From: Gemmatimonadota bacterium
GTDB taxonomy: Bacteria > Gemmatimonadota > Gemmatimonadetes > Longimicrobiales > Gaopeijiaceae
Direction of reading: 5' to 3'
DNA length: 33,293 nt
NCBI GenBank assembly: GCA_022340755.1
Contig: JAJDNI010000057.1
Location: 1-33,293, forward strand
The notes under the pieces were generated by a model. It made no database searches. It was not told the DNA's origin and saw only the letters and a list, made by a program, of their open reading frames with translations. The first letter of the stretch is position 1. Every line of letters begins with the position of its first letter. Positions 8,142 through 16,374 of the stretch are shown here, one piece after another. The position numbers and the translations under genes are program-made.

Positions 8142-8348
8142 ATGCGTACCGTAGGCACCGTGAAGTGGTTCAACGACCAGAAGGGCTTCGGGTTCATCAC
8201 CCCGGACGACGGCGGCAAGGATTGCTTCGTCCATCACAGCGCCATTCAGGCGGAGGGCTTCCGCACGTTGGCGGAGGGCGACCGGGTGGAGTTCGAGGTC
8301 GTGCAGGGCACCAAGGGTCCTGCAGCCGAGGGCGTGACCAAGATCTGA
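8142..8348 (+). CDS. Cold-shock domain protein (CspA family)
   Basis: This 68-residue single cold-shock domain has RNP1 (KGFGFI) and RNP2 (CFVHHSAI), the opening [13 protein letters not shown], and the closing strand [15 protein letters not shown]. Members bind single-stranded RNA or DNA and melt RNA structure. The ATG is set by AGGAG six to seven bases upstream. About 270 gene-free bases separate it from the divergent threonine aldolase, enough for the long structured leader that many csp genes carry; I could not identify a specific cold box. A terminator-like hairpin follows 38 bases after the stop. Confidence 0.95.
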   Translation: MRTVGTVKWFNDQKGFGFITPDDGGKDCFVHHSAIQAEGFRTLAEGDRVEFEVVQGTKGPAAEGVTKI

Positions 8349-8385
8349 AGCACGCAAAACCTCTACTTCAGCAACACTGATCCAG

Positions 8386-8415
8386 TCGGGCCGTCTTCCT
8401 CGGGGGACGGCCCGA
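8386..8415 (+). terminator. Hairpin after the cold-shock gene
   Basis: TCGGGCCGTC (8386-8395) pairs perfectly with 8406-8415 around a 10-base loop, between the csp stop and the cyclophilin start. The tail (ATTCGC) is not a T-run, so termination may be partial. Confidence 0.5.
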
Positions 8416-8431
8416 TTCGCTGGGAGACTCC

Positions 8432-9094
8432 ATGTTCCGCCCCATCCGCCTCGCCCTGCCCCTCCTTGTCGTCTTCGGCTGCGCAGAGCCTCCCGCGAAG
8501 AAGGCCGACGGCCCGGACCTCTCCAATCCCCTTCTCTACCCGGCGCGATTCACAGAGGCCGCGCCGGATAGCTTCCGGGTTCGATTCACCACCTCCAAGG
8601 GCGACTTCGTGGTAGCGGTCGATCGCGCGTGGGCCCCCCTCGGCGCCGACCGGTTCTACAACCTGGCGAAGGCGGGATTCTACGACGGCGATCGCATCTA
8701 CCGCGTGCTCGATGGCTTCATGGTCCAGTTCGGACTCAACGGGGACCCGCTGGTCAACGCGCAGTGGAAGAACAAGGTCCTGGTGGACGACCCCGTCAAG
8801 CAGTCCAACAAGCGCGGGCGCATGAGCTTCGCCATGGGTGGGCCCACCTCGCGCACCACGGAAGTGTTCATCAACTACCGGGACAATCCCTCCCTGGACG
8901 GACGTGGCTTCGCCCCGTTCGGCGAGGTGGTGGAGGGCATGGACGTCGTGGACTCGTTCTACTCCGGGTACGGCGACGGGCCGCCGCGGGGAGACGGGCC
9001 GTATCAAGCGCGAGTCCAGGCTCGGGGCAACGCCTATCTGGACGCGCAATTCCCCAAGCTCGACCGGATCGAGAAGGCGGTCATCGAGCCGTGA
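8432..9094 (+). CDS. Cyclophilin-type peptidyl-prolyl isomerase, lipoprotein
   Basis: The 220-residue protein starts with a short signal ending in a lipobox-like LVVFGC, so it is probably lipid-anchored in the envelope. The cyclophilin domain follows: FTTSKGDFVVAVDRAWAPLGADRFYNLAKAGFY is condensed to its usual order, then RIYRVLDGFMVQFGLNGDP, RGRMSFAMGG, TEVFINYRDN and FAPFGEVVEGMDVVD. In canonical enzymes the segment reads FMIQGGD; FGLNGD here is a known bacterial variant. It would catalyse proline cis-trans isomerisation during folding of exported proteins. No neighbour suggests a specific client. Confidence 0.88.
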   Translation: MFRPIRLALPLLVVFGCAEPPAKKADGPDLSNPLLYPARFTEAAPDSFRVRFTTSKGDFVVAVDRAWAPLGADRFYNLAKAGFYDGDRIYRVLDGFMVQFGLNGDPLVNAQWKNKVLVDDPVKQSNKRGRMSFAMGGPTSRTTEVFINYRDNPSLDGRGFAPFGEVVEGMDVVDSFYSGYGDGPPRGDGPYQARVQARGNAYLDAQFPKLDRIEKAVIEP

Positions 9095-9115
9095 GCCGCG
9101 CGGGGCGGCAAGGAC

Positions 9116-9277
9116 TCACGGGAGATAGTACTTGGTGATCCGGATGGCCGCGTAGAGTCCGAACCCCATGAAGATCGTGGACACGACGAACGCCGTGAAG
9201 ATCGAGATCTTCGCGCCGATCACCCACCCGATCATCGACGCGATGAACGTCAGGGCGGTGTTGAGAATCCCCTTCAC
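9116..9277 (-). CDS. 53-residue membrane protein
   Basis: A minus-strand frame from GTG 9277 encodes MKGILNTALTFIASMIGWVI, continues with a second hydrophobic stretch (ISIFTAFVVSTIFMGFGLYA) and ends RITKYYLP. It has two membrane segments and a short basic tail. Almost every codon ends in G or C (exceptions ATT, GGA, TAT), as in the neighbouring genes, which supports real coding. The weak point is the start: no clear purine-rich site precedes the GTG. It lies between the cyclophilin gene (convergent, 21 bases) and the exported flavodoxin-like gene (same strand, 99 bases upstream). The function is unknown. Confidence 0.65.
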   Translation of the reverse strand: MKGILNTALTFIASMIGWVIGAKISIFTAFVVSTIFMGFGLYAAIRITKYYLP

Positions 9278-9376
9278 TGTGGGCAGCCTTGAACAAGGAA
9301 GCGTGACTAGCCTGCACTTCCACCGTATGCCCGGTGAAGCCCCGGGATCAAGGACTTCGTTCGGGCCCTTGGACCG

Positions 9377-9979
9377 TCAGCCGCCGCTGCGCGACGCGAG
9401 CAGCTTCGCCATCTGCGCTACCCGAGCACCCAGGTTGAAGCCCTTGGTCAGGAAGATGGAGTCGACCGAGGCTACGCTCGCGGTGTCCAGGAACGGCGCT
9501 TCGCCGGTGACGGCGGATGCGCCGAACGCCTGCGTCCAGGAGGGCCCTCCGACGACAATCATGTTGTAGACCAGCATGGCGCGGAGAATGGACAGCTGAA
9601 CCTCCTCCTCCCCCGCGGACATGCCGCCCGCCGTGACGAACGCGGCGCCGACCTTGTTACGCATGCTCCCGTCGAAGGGCATGGAGCTCAGGAATTTGAC
9701 GACTGGAGCAGAGATGTTCGCGGAATGGACGGGGCTTCCGACGACCAGGGCATCTGCCCACTTGACGTCCGCCGTCGAGACGCTGTCCACCGGGAGGACC
9801 CTGACCTCGCTGCCGGACACGCTGCGCGCCCCCTTCCCCACCTCATCGGCCATGAGGGCCGTGTGACCCGTCGCGCTGTAGTACGCCACCAGGACCTTCT
9901 GCGCCGCCGACGCTTGCGGGAGCATCGTAGCGAGAAGCGCGAGAGTGGCAAGCGCCTTCTTCGACGTCCAGGTGATCAT
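9377..9979 (-). CDS. Exported flavodoxin/WrbA-like protein
   Basis: The 200-residue protein begins with a Sec-type signal (positively charged TSKK, hydrophobic ALATLALLATML, likely cut after QASA). The rest is a flavodoxin-like fold: VLVAYYSATGHTALMADEV is the FMN phosphate loop region, followed by ADALVVGSPVHSANISAPV and AAFVTAGGMSAGEEEV, as in WrbA and NAD(P)H:quinone reductases. The ATG at 9979 with GGAGGG upstream is preferred over 10063, because it places the signal peptide at the N-terminus. Most flavodoxins are cytoplasmic, so an exported one is unusual; it has no twin-arginine motif, so FMN would have to be bound outside. It may act in envelope quinone or redox chemistry. Confidence 0.8.
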   Translation of the reverse strand: MITWTSKKALATLALLATMLPQASAAQKVLVAYYSATGHTALMADEVGKGARSVSGSEVRVLPVDSVSTADVKWADALVVGSPVHSANISAPVVKFLSSMPFDGSMRNKVGAAFVTAGGMSAGEEEVQLSILRAMLVYNMIVVGGPSWTQAFGASAVTGEAPFLDTASVASVDSIFLTKGFNLGARVAQMAKLLASRSGG

Positions 9980-10114
9980 CCAGGACCCTCCGTTCGGCAC
10001 ATGACGACCTCTGAATCCGTGGCATACACGTCGTCGCCAACCTACGGCGGCCGCTTCCTTCACGCACCATGGTCCGCGCTCCGGCAGGGACCGCAGTCGG
10101 CCCGATGAACGCCG

Positions 10115-10690
10115 TCAGAACGTCAGAGTCGTGGCGAGGTCCTCGAGGACGCGCCTGAGGGCGCGCTCCGACGTGAAGGCTGTCGCCAGGCTCAGCCATG
10201 GTCGTCGGCGGCCGTGGACGTGTAGCACACCCCAGACCAGAAGGAGCGGAAGGACCACGCGCTCGTACGCCGGATCCGGCGTTACGGATACCTCGTACCA
10301 GAAGCCACGCCTCATCCGGCCCCGGGTCCGACACACCCCCACCCCCCTCGCGTCGTCGATGCCGGACCAGGGGCCTTCCCTGAGGCTCACCTGTGAGTAC
10401 CACGAGAAGCCTTCGCCCTCGCGCGTCCGGATCAATCCACGCCCGACGCTTCCGGCGCATACGAGCTGGACCGAGTCTCCGGGGGTCGTGAGCATGCCAC
10501 GAAGCAGTGGTCCCCGCGAGAAGGCGACTCGCCAGACCTCGTCAGCGACCTCGATCCGATAGGCTCTTTCGTCGCCGCTCCATGCCACGTCGGCGACGAG
10601 CTCCTCGTTCAACGTGTACGCCCACCCTCCGGGCGGAACCGACACCCGGTGCCAGATCAACGTTCGCCCCGTGAGCGAGGGTCCGAACAT
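10115..10690 (-). CDS. Hypothetical protein, beta-rich
   Basis: The 191-residue protein is rich in short alternating hydrophobic/polar runs typical of beta-strands (for example YRIEVADEVWRVAFSRG and VGVCRTRGRMRRGFWYEVSV). It ends with a hydrophobic stretch (RVVLPLLLVWGVLHVHG) and a helical tail. The overall pattern recalls the tubby/LURP-one-like beta-barrel proteins, but this is only an impression. It starts at ATG 10690 and lies 24 bases downstream of the lipoprotein gene on the same strand, so the two are probably co-transcribed. Codon use matches its neighbours. The function is unknown. Confidence 0.65.
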   Translation of the reverse strand: MFGPSLTGRTLIWHRVSVPPGGWAYTLNEELVADVAWSGDERAYRIEVADEVWRVAFSRGPLLRGMLTTPGDSVQLVCAGSVGRGLIRTREGEGFSWYSQVSLREGPWSGIDDARGVGVCRTRGRMRRGFWYEVSVTPDPAYERVVLPLLLVWGVLHVHGRRRPWLSLATAFTSERALRRVLEDLATTLTF

Positions 10691-10714
10691 GGGCCTATCT
10701 CTTGGCCGGCGACC

Positions 10715-11026
10715 TCAGTCTCTCGTTCGCCTCGACCTGCACCTGGCCCCTCCCCCACCGCCGAAGAAGGTCATCACGCCGAGCATGAAGCCGAGATTGT
10801 ACCAGGTACCGTTGTTGTGGACCTCGTACACGCCGACGTTGTCCTTGAACAAGGACACGACGAAGGCGAAGAACGCGATGAAGCCCTGCCAGAGCCCCCG
10901 CCAGAAGCCGGCCAGGGTTCCATCGGGGCCCGGCGACCCCATGAGCTCGTTCGGACCCGCGGCGCAGGCCGCGAGCAGGACCAGCGTGGACACCGCTACG
11001 ATCATCCGAGTCGATCGTCTGGACAT
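10715..11026 (-). CDS. Small conserved lipoprotein with membrane segment
   Basis: This 103-residue lipoprotein has RRSTR followed by a hydrophobic core and the lipobox LLAAC (Cys about 20), then GPNELMGSPGPDG, a hydrophobic segment GFIAFFAFVVSLF, and VYEVHNNGTWYNLGFMLGVM before a glycine run. The GFWRGLWQGFIAF and VYEVHNNG..YNLGF pattern recurs in short uncharacterised lipoproteins of several phyla. The start at 11026 is supported by AGGAG five bases upstream; a longer frame lacks signal character. It probably forms an operon with the hypothetical gene 24 bases downstream. The role is unknown. Confidence 0.72.
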   Translation of the reverse strand: MSRRSTRMIVAVSTLVLLAACAAGPNELMGSPGPDGTLAGFWRGLWQGFIAFFAFVVSLFKDNVGVYEVHNNGTWYNLGFMLGVMTFFGGGGGARCRSRRTRD

Positions 11027-11317
11027 GGAGACTCCTGGCAAGGGGCGTGCTTTTTCACACACGGCACCGATCCGCTGCACCCCGCCGTACGGCGCGACGG
11101 TCGTCTTCATTCACTCCCGTCTGCCCCACACGATGGATGACAGTCCAGCGTGTCGCCATCGCCGCGGCCCGGGTCCATCGGAGAACACCCGCAGCCTTTC
11201 GGCCGCATGGCAAATAAGGAACGCCGGAGCCCGCGCAAGGCAACCTCGACCGGTACGGGAAGCACCCAACCTAGGTGCAGGGTAGGTCGCCGGCCACGTG
11301 GAAGGGGTCTCGGTACC

Positions 11318-12130
11318 GTGCACCCATTGGACACGCCAGCGAAACGCGTAAGCGCAGCGGATAGATCGCTGGTTCGACGCCGTCATGCATATCGGCGTGC
11401 TCTGCCTGTCGCGCTGGTCGCCTCCGCGCTCATCCACGCCGTGTTGCTGACCGTGCCGCTGCATCGCGACGTCCCGGCGACGGTGGATGCTCGTGCTCCC
11501 CAGCGAGGGGTCCCTGTTCCGGAACGCAGCATTCGCCTGATCGACATCCGACCGTTTCCGAGCACTGAGGCGCCGCCACCCGCCGACGTCTATCACCCGC
11601 ACACGCCCTCGAGGGTGGCTCCGGTTCGCGCCGTCAGCCCGCCCACCCATGCAACGCTCCCCGAGCCTTCCGCGCGTCGGGGCGCGGCCGCCGCGCTCCG
11701 ACCGCGACTGTCCGACCCTCGCATCTGGAGCAGGCCCGCCGCCGTGCGCACGGAGCGCGCAGGGGCTGAGCGCCAACGTCTGATCGAACGCGCCGAGGAG
11801 GTTGCGGAACGAACCGCGGGCGTCAGGATCCCCACCGCGGGCGACATGAGCGCGTGGACAGGGAGGGACGAGAGCGGCGATCGCTGGGGACTGTCCCCCG
11901 GAGCTCTGCACCTGGGAGGCATCACCGTACCCCTCTGTTCCGGGGACTTCGACGCCTCGAACTGCGGATTCGGCGTTCCACCGGCATTCAGGGAACGCTA
12001 CCGCAACGACGTTCGCACCCTCGTCGCCCTTGGACTCCAGGGAGACCAAGCGGCCCTGGAGTCGCGCGCCGGGGCCATCCGGGCCAGGCTCGATTCACTT
12101 CGCGACCCGATCGCGTCGCAGAACCGGTAG
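11318..12130 (+). CDS. TonB-like N-terminal membrane protein of unknown function
   Basis: The 270-residue protein has a basic N-terminus (RRRHAYRR), one membrane segment (LPVALVASALIHAVLLTVPL, about 29-48), then a long Pro/Ala/Arg-rich linker (about 50-150), as in TonB-type energy transducers. The C-terminal 90 residues (GALHLGGITVPLCSGDF..CGFGVPPAFRERY) do not look like the TonB C-terminal domain, so it is not called TonB. The GTG at 11318 is chosen because codons upstream lose the G/C-ending bias and AAGGGG precedes it by about ten bases; an ATG at 11207 remains possible. It converges with the HAD gene, with only 16 bases between the stops. Confidence 0.62.
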   Translation: MHPLDTPAKRVSAADRSLVRRRHAYRRALPVALVASALIHAVLLTVPLHRDVPATVDARAPQRGVPVPERSIRLIDIRPFPSTEAPPPADVYHPHTPSRVAPVRAVSPPTHATLPEPSARRGAAAALRPRLSDPRIWSRPAAVRTERAGAERQRLIERAEEVAERTAGVRIPTAGDMSAWTGRDESGDRWGLSPGALHLGGITVPLCSGDFDASNCGFGVPPAFRERYRNDVRTLVALGLQGDQAALESRAGAIRARLDSLRDPIASQNR

Positions 12131-12146
12131 GCGCCGCGAACAGCCG

Positions 12147-12854
12147 TCAACGTACGCCGAGCAGCGGCAGCAGCTCGGCGAGCCTTCGGATCATCGGAAC
12201 GTCTGCCGGAGGCGGCCCAGGATCCGTCTGAAGCAGGACGACCTGCAGGCCGGCGGCCTTACCCCCCCGGTAGTCTTCGGCGAAGCTGTCGCCGACGTGG
12301 AGGACCCTCCCGGGCCGCGTCGCCAATCTGGCACAGGCCTCCAGGAAGATGCCCGGCCCCGGCTTCGCCATGCCGACGTCACCCGATGCGACGACGTGGT
12401 TCAGGTGGTCGGACAGCCGCAGCTCGGTGCAATAGTGCCGAAGGCCGCGCTGCCAGTTCGACACGATCGCGATGGGGTACCCGTGAGCCCGCAGAGCCGA
12501 GAGCGTCCCGCGGACGTCAGTGAAGACGTCGAAAGCGTCGGGACCGAGAATGCGCCAGAGGCCCGCGGCATGCCGCCTCGCGTCTCCGTCCGACCTCGGG
12601 ATCTCCAGCCGTTCGAAAACACGGTCGGCCAGGTAGGCGTAGTACGCATCGCGATCGCCTGGAGACCCGTGTGGAGAGTATTTGGCATCGTGCTGGTCGA
12701 AGACGTCGTACAGCACCTGGTGCTCCCAGGGTGCGTGCGCGAATCCATGGGCCTCCAGATACTCGATGAGCGCGCGACCACGACCGATCCCCTCACGGTG
12801 AAAGACCAGCGTGTTGTAGAAGTCCACGCAGACGGCGTCGATCTCGGTCAGCAT
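12147..12854 (-). CDS. HAD-superfamily hydrolase
   Basis: The 235-residue protein contains all HAD motifs: DFYNTL (Asp11; the second Asp of DxDxT is Tyr13, as in some HDHD3-like members), IVSN (Ser131-Asn132), GMAKPGPGIF (Lys163) and HVGDSFAEDYRGG (Asp188, Asp193). The roughly 90-residue helical insert after motif I is a C1 cap. Replacing the general-acid Asp with Tyr suggests altered or weaker phosphatase activity. The substrate is unknown. The ATG at 12854 sits at the usual distance before motif I. The gene is transcribed toward the TonB-like gene. Confidence 0.88.
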   Translation of the reverse strand: MLTEIDAVCVDFYNTLVFHREGIGRGRALIEYLEAHGFAHAPWEHQVLYDVFDQHDAKYSPHGSPGDRDAYYAYLADRVFERLEIPRSDGDARRHAAGLWRILGPDAFDVFTDVRGTLSALRAHGYPIAIVSNWQRGLRHYCTELRLSDHLNHVVASGDVGMAKPGPGIFLEACARLATRPGRVLHVGDSFAEDYRGGKAAGLQVVLLQTDPGPPPADVPMIRRLAELLPLLGVR

Positions 12855-12941
12855 CGTTGGCGGGTCTCCATCGCGGGGAGCCTACTCCCCGAAGTCTCGT
12901 CTGAGCCCTCGATCTGATGCGTGGGCAAGGACCGGATGGTG

Positions 12942-13445
12942 TTACACGCTGGGATGGCCGGAGCTTGCGTCCACCGAGCGTGAAGGTCGCAGCATCGGCA
13001 CACCTCGTTGGTCGATGAGGGCCCGAACCCTCGCACGGTCCGACTGCTCCACATGGAGCTCTCCGGAATAGCGTGCGGAGAAGTGACTCTTGAAGAACCG
13101 GACCAGTGGCTTGGGCTCGTTCATCTTCTTGTAGTACTTGAACCCCGATCCTGTGGGAACCATGTGGCTCAGACCATCCCAGCGGAAGATCTCCTTGAAT
13201 TCCCGCGGCTTCTTGTCCGCGAGCGGCCTCCTTGCGAGCCCGTCGGCGGTGAGCCGGTATTCCACCCTCCCGAGGATGCCGGGGGCCACGGACGCAACCG
13301 CACCAATCGCGGTCAGGAACAGCGCTTTCACGGCATCCGGCGAGTGGAATACGAAGTATGCCAGCGCCATGAACACGACGAACACCGCCGCGACATAGCC
13401 AGCGACGATCGGGCGTACGCTGCGGGCGATCCACGCGTGCTCCAT
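12942..13445 (-). CDS. Membrane protein, YcxB-like (PH-type) C-terminus
   Basis: This 167-residue protein has two adjacent membrane segments (about 13-33 and 38-57: IVAGYVAAVFVVFMALAYFV, then ALFLTAIGAVASVAPGIL), then a soluble beta-rich region: YRLTADGLARR, FKEIFRWDGLSHMVPTGSGFKYYKK, then FFKSHFSARYSGEL. Two TM helices followed by such a domain recall the YcxB-like/bacterial PH families. The ATG at 13445 follows GGGAGG at good spacing. The function is unknown. Its stop lies 87 bases before the HAD start, so the two may be co-transcribed. Confidence 0.7.
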   Translation of the reverse strand: MEHAWIARSVRPIVAGYVAAVFVVFMALAYFVFHSPDAVKALFLTAIGAVASVAPGILGRVEYRLTADGLARRPLADKKPREFKEIFRWDGLSHMVPTGSGFKYYKKMNEPKPLVRFFKSHFSARYSGELHVEQSDRARVRALIDQRGVPMLRPSRSVDASSGHPSV

Positions 13446-13801
13446 CCCTGTCCTCCCTCGCGTTGGTCTTCCGCCCGGGGTATCGAGTGCGCTCGTCGGC
13501 AATGGCCACCAATAGCTCCACGATCCCGCGCCGGATTACATTGCCGACTTCGATCTCCGAGAGGCAACCCGAATCGATGCTACGCCGCCATCCCATCTCG
13601 GGTCGAAGCACGACGTGACGCAGGCGCGCGCGGGCCGCAACCTCACGCCGTGCTTCGCCATCTAACGATAGGGAGCGCACCGGGTGCAGGGACTCGGTCC
13701 GCATGCCCTTCGTTGCCCATCCGTTCACACGCGGCGGATCCCGTTCGGGAGATGTGGAGCCGGCCGCAGACATCGTGACGATACGTACAGGGGGTGTCCC
13801 C
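13446..13801. other. Gene-free divergent intergenic region
   Basis: About 355 bases separate the divergent YcxB-like and beta-propeller genes. Frames on the minus strand run through it (including a stretch reading LSEIEVGNVIRRGIVELLV), but none has a start, a ribosome binding site and consistent codon use, so I call no gene. It must hold the promoters of both neighbours; I could not pick convincing -35/-10 pairs. Confidence 0.35.
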
Positions 13802-15001
13802 ATGCAGCGGCATCGGCTGAAGCGATTCACCGCTCCCGCGTTCCTGTTGCTCTGTTCCGTCGTCGCCTGCAGCGATAACCCTCCGTGGGCCGGCTCGGTG
13901 GGGATTACGGACAGCGTCGAAGTCGTCCTCAACCCTGGAGAACCCCTGCTCCGCGGGACGGAGGGTCTCGCGTCCCGGCTTTGGGAAGCTCAGGGACCTG
14001 ACTGGGTGGACCCCACTCATGTTCACGTGCGGTCGGGGCTCGTCGCGGTGGCCGATCCCAAGGGGAGCCAGATCCACGTGGTGAGCACTTCAGGCACCAT
14101 CGAGGCCTCAATCGGTCAGCCTGGCGGTGGTCCGGGAGAGTTCCTCCAGCTGCTGGACGCCTTCCGAGTCGGCGACAGCCTCGTGGTTCTCGATGCCGGG
14201 AAGGGCAGCGCCGAGTACCTGGATCTGGAAGGCCGCTATCTGTCTGCGATGCACCTGGGGGGACAGGCGTGGGACGCCTTCCCGTTGCAGGACGGGACGC
14301 TGCTCGTGAAGGGTGAGTTCCTCTCCGACCCGACGGAGGGGACCCTCGGAGACTGGGTTCGAATAGGCGAGGACGGGGAGCTGGGCGCGTTCACCTCCCG
14401 CCCCCTCGACCCCCTGCCGGAGGAACAGGGCGTCCAGTGTTCCGACCTCTCATCCTGGGCTGAGGGCGCAGCGCGGCTGCGCTTCACCACGCCTCAGATC
14501 CAGATCTTCGATCAAACGGGTCGCCTGCTGAGGGAAGTCCGGATCGACATTCCCGTCCAGGCGGTCTCGTCCGTGGAACGCGACTCCGCTCTCTCGGATC
14601 TGCGACGGAGGTTGGCGGCGCGCGGGCTCCCACCTCCCTTCATCGAACAAAGCGTCGTCGTCATGGGGCAGCGGTGGCGGGTGAAATGCCGCTTCGGGCC
14701 GCTCCGGTTTGACCCTTCACGCCGGTACGCGGCGTTCCTCGAGCAGAACCCGGACGAGTTTGGCTCGGGACCCGCCACGCTCCACTTCTTGTCCGAGGAT
14801 GGAGTCTATCTGGCCAAGGCGACGTTCCCTACTGCCTGGAGGGATTTCGCCATGGAGGACGGGGTCGTCTACGCTCTGACCCGGGATCCGACCACCGACG
14901 TGGTGTCCCTTGAGGCCTTCGGGATCGACCTCCCCCCCGAGCTTTTCGGGGATGCCACCAGGGCGCTCGATGAGGCACGCCAACGCGTCGCCCCGACCTG
15001 A
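13802..15001 (+). CDS. 6-bladed beta-propeller lipoprotein
   Basis: The 399-residue protein has a basic N-terminus (MQRHRLKR), a hydrophobic core and the lipobox CSVVAC, so it is probably anchored in the envelope. The body repeats strand patterns of the NHL-like 6-bladed propellers common in Gemmatimonadota and Bacteroidota: WVDPTHVHVRSGLVAVADPKGSQIHVV is one blade in condensed form, with GGGPGEFLQLLDAFRVGDSLVVLD marking the next (the GxGPGEF turn is characteristic). The ATG at 13802 is preferred to 13703 because AGGGGGTG precedes it and the signal then begins the protein. The ligand or partner is unknown. Confidence 0.8.
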   Translation: MQRHRLKRFTAPAFLLLCSVVACSDNPPWAGSVGITDSVEVVLNPGEPLLRGTEGLASRLWEAQGPDWVDPTHVHVRSGLVAVADPKGSQIHVVSTSGTIEASIGQPGGGPGEFLQLLDAFRVGDSLVVLDAGKGSAEYLDLEGRYLSAMHLGGQAWDAFPLQDGTLLVKGEFLSDPTEGTLGDWVRIGEDGELGAFTSRPLDPLPEEQGVQCSDLSSWAEGAARLRFTTPQIQIFDQTGRLLREVRIDIPVQAVSSVERDSALSDLRRRLAARGLPPPFIEQSVVVMGQRWRVKCRFGPLRFDPSRRYAAFLEQNPDEFGSGPATLHFLSEDGVYLAKATFPTAWRDFAMEDGVVYALTRDPTTDVVSLEAFGIDLPPELFGDATRALDEARQRVAPT

Positions 15002-15032
15002 TCTCCGCTGAGGGCCGGAAGGCCGTAGGAGG

Positions 15033-16142
15033 TCAGGCTTCTCCGCCCACGAGGTCCCGCTCCAGCGCTGCGGCGTCGGCCGGGCTGATGCCGAGCGAAT
15101 CCCGGAGACGGTGAAGCAGCGCCCGTTCCTTGTCGGTGATGCCTCCGTCCCGGGTCGCGTCCTGGAGGGCCGCCTGGTAGACCTGGAGCTTCCGGAAGGC
15201 GACGTACTCGGGCGTGTCCCGGGTGTTCGGCATCGCCGCGCCGGCCACCCTCTCGGCAAAGCGCTGCAAGGGAGCGAGGAAGAAGACCAGGGCGGCGGCA
15301 GCCAGCAGGCCGAGCACGGTGCCCAGCTCGGATGACAGCAGCTCCTGTGCGCCTTCGGTGACCACGTAGAAGAGGGCGACGAACAAACCGGCCAGCGTGG
15401 ACTGCTGGAGGGTCCACCGGAGGCGCAGGTCGATGTCGAAGAGCTGCGTGCGCAGGATCCCGTAGGCGATGCCAGGGACTGCGAGGAACGTCCCCAATGT
15501 GTAGACGACATAGAAGGCGTCCGGCCACCCGGACGGATCCGAGGTGGCTCCTCCCAGGACCAGCTTGATGCCGAACGCATAGGATAAGCCCCAGCACAGG
15601 TCCCGGATGCCGAATGCCACTGCAAACGTGCCGGCGCGCTCTCTCTCCACCCCGGTGGGTGCCCTGCGCCACGCATGAAGCGAAGCCGCCATTGCGAAGG
15701 CGAACAATGACGCCATACCCACGTAGAGCGTCACGATGCCCAAGGTGGGTGGGGTCAAGTAGGCCAGCAGGACGAGGCCCGCTGCCGTGCCGACGATTGC
15801 CCGACGTGCGTTCCGCTGGGCGAAGGGCCTTACCAGAGGCGTGTCGAGAACGGCCGTGAGGAGCAGTGGATAGAGCGCCAGCATGCTCCCGTCCCCCGCC
15901 AGATGGACCCTCCAGGAGATCTCCGTCCAAAGGACGTACGCGCTTGAAGCGCGTACCTCGGGCGTCAGGAAGAAGTCCAGGGCCCCGCTCGACGCGAGGG
16001 TCACCCCTTCCACGGTCAGGAGGAGAGAGAGGCGTCGTGCAACGCTCCCCGCGGGGCCAGTCCGGAAGAGGACCACCGCCAGGAACCAGCACAGTGCGAC
16101 CGCGACGAGGCCGAAGATGGCCCCGGCATCGAGTTGCAGCAT
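15033..16142 (-). CDS. Multi-pass membrane protein with soluble C-terminal tail
   Basis: The 369-residue protein has eight or nine hydrophobic segments over about residues 5-295, then a roughly 65-residue soluble helical tail (TPEYVAFRKLQVYQAALQDA, then GGITDKERALLHRLRDSLGI). The membrane part resembles 7TM sensor modules found at the N-terminus of bacterial histidine kinases, but no kinase or other output domain follows. The tail has a TerB/SHOCT-like flavour (GGITDKE). The ATG at 16142 follows GGAG at seven bases. It converges with the propeller gene. It may be a sensor that acts through a partner, but this is inference. Confidence 0.75.
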   Translation of the reverse strand: MLQLDAGAIFGLVAVALCWFLAVVLFRTGPAGSVARRLSLLLTVEGVTLASSGALDFFLTPEVRASSAYVLWTEISWRVHLAGDGSMLALYPLLLTAVLDTPLVRPFAQRNARRAIVGTAAGLVLLAYLTPPTLGIVTLYVGMASLFAFAMAASLHAWRRAPTGVERERAGTFAVAFGIRDLCWGLSYAFGIKLVLGGATSDPSGWPDAFYVVYTLGTFLAVPGIAYGILRTQLFDIDLRLRWTLQQSTLAGLFVALFYVVTEGAQELLSSELGTVLGLLAAAALVFFLAPLQRFAERVAGAAMPNTRDTPEYVAFRKLQVYQAALQDATRDGGITDKERALLHRLRDSLGISPADAAALERDLVGGEA

Positions 16143-16262
16143 TCAGAAGCTCCGGCGGCACACCCAATCCGTGCTCAGAGGTCGGGGCGGCGTCAGGATG
16201 GAAGCCTCGGCGTTGGGGAGGGTCCCCGCGAAGCCGACCACAGTGCAGCGTGGCGATGTGCG

Positions 16263-16274
16263 TCGCAAGACGAA
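16263..16274 (+). repeat. Intergenic 12-mer TCGCAAGACGAA, copy 1
   Basis: This is the first of three identical 12-mers in the window, all on the plus strand and all in gene-free DNA (others at 19595 and 20215). Copies 1 and 2 share 16 bases (GCGTCGCAAGACGAAC). The core CGTC-GCAA-GACG can fold as a small hairpin with a GNRA-type loop. It lies 121 bases upstream of the multi-pass membrane gene start. Confidence 0.4.
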
Positions 16275-16374
16275 CGGAGCCCCGCGAGCGCCGGCGGGAG
16301 TTCCGGGATCGACGGTGCCGCCACGGACGGCCCGGTGCGGCCCGGGGGACCGATCGAGAAGGTCTGGCAGAGCC

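Noticed and set aside
8579..8596. GGTTCGATTC resembling a tRNA T-loop
   Set aside because: It lies inside the cyclophilin coding region and no acceptor or anticodon stems can be paired around it.
11111..12049. A 312-residue minus-strand frame opposite the TonB-like gene
   Set aside because: It has no recognisable domain or ribosome binding site. The plus strand has a membrane segment and linker with sensible codon use.
12793..13932. A 379-residue minus-strand frame across the HAD/YcxB-like region
   Set aside because: It overlaps two genes with clear motifs on the same strand in other frames, has no domain of its own, and is rich in Arg/Pro/Ser as expected for an out-of-frame shadow in high-GC DNA.
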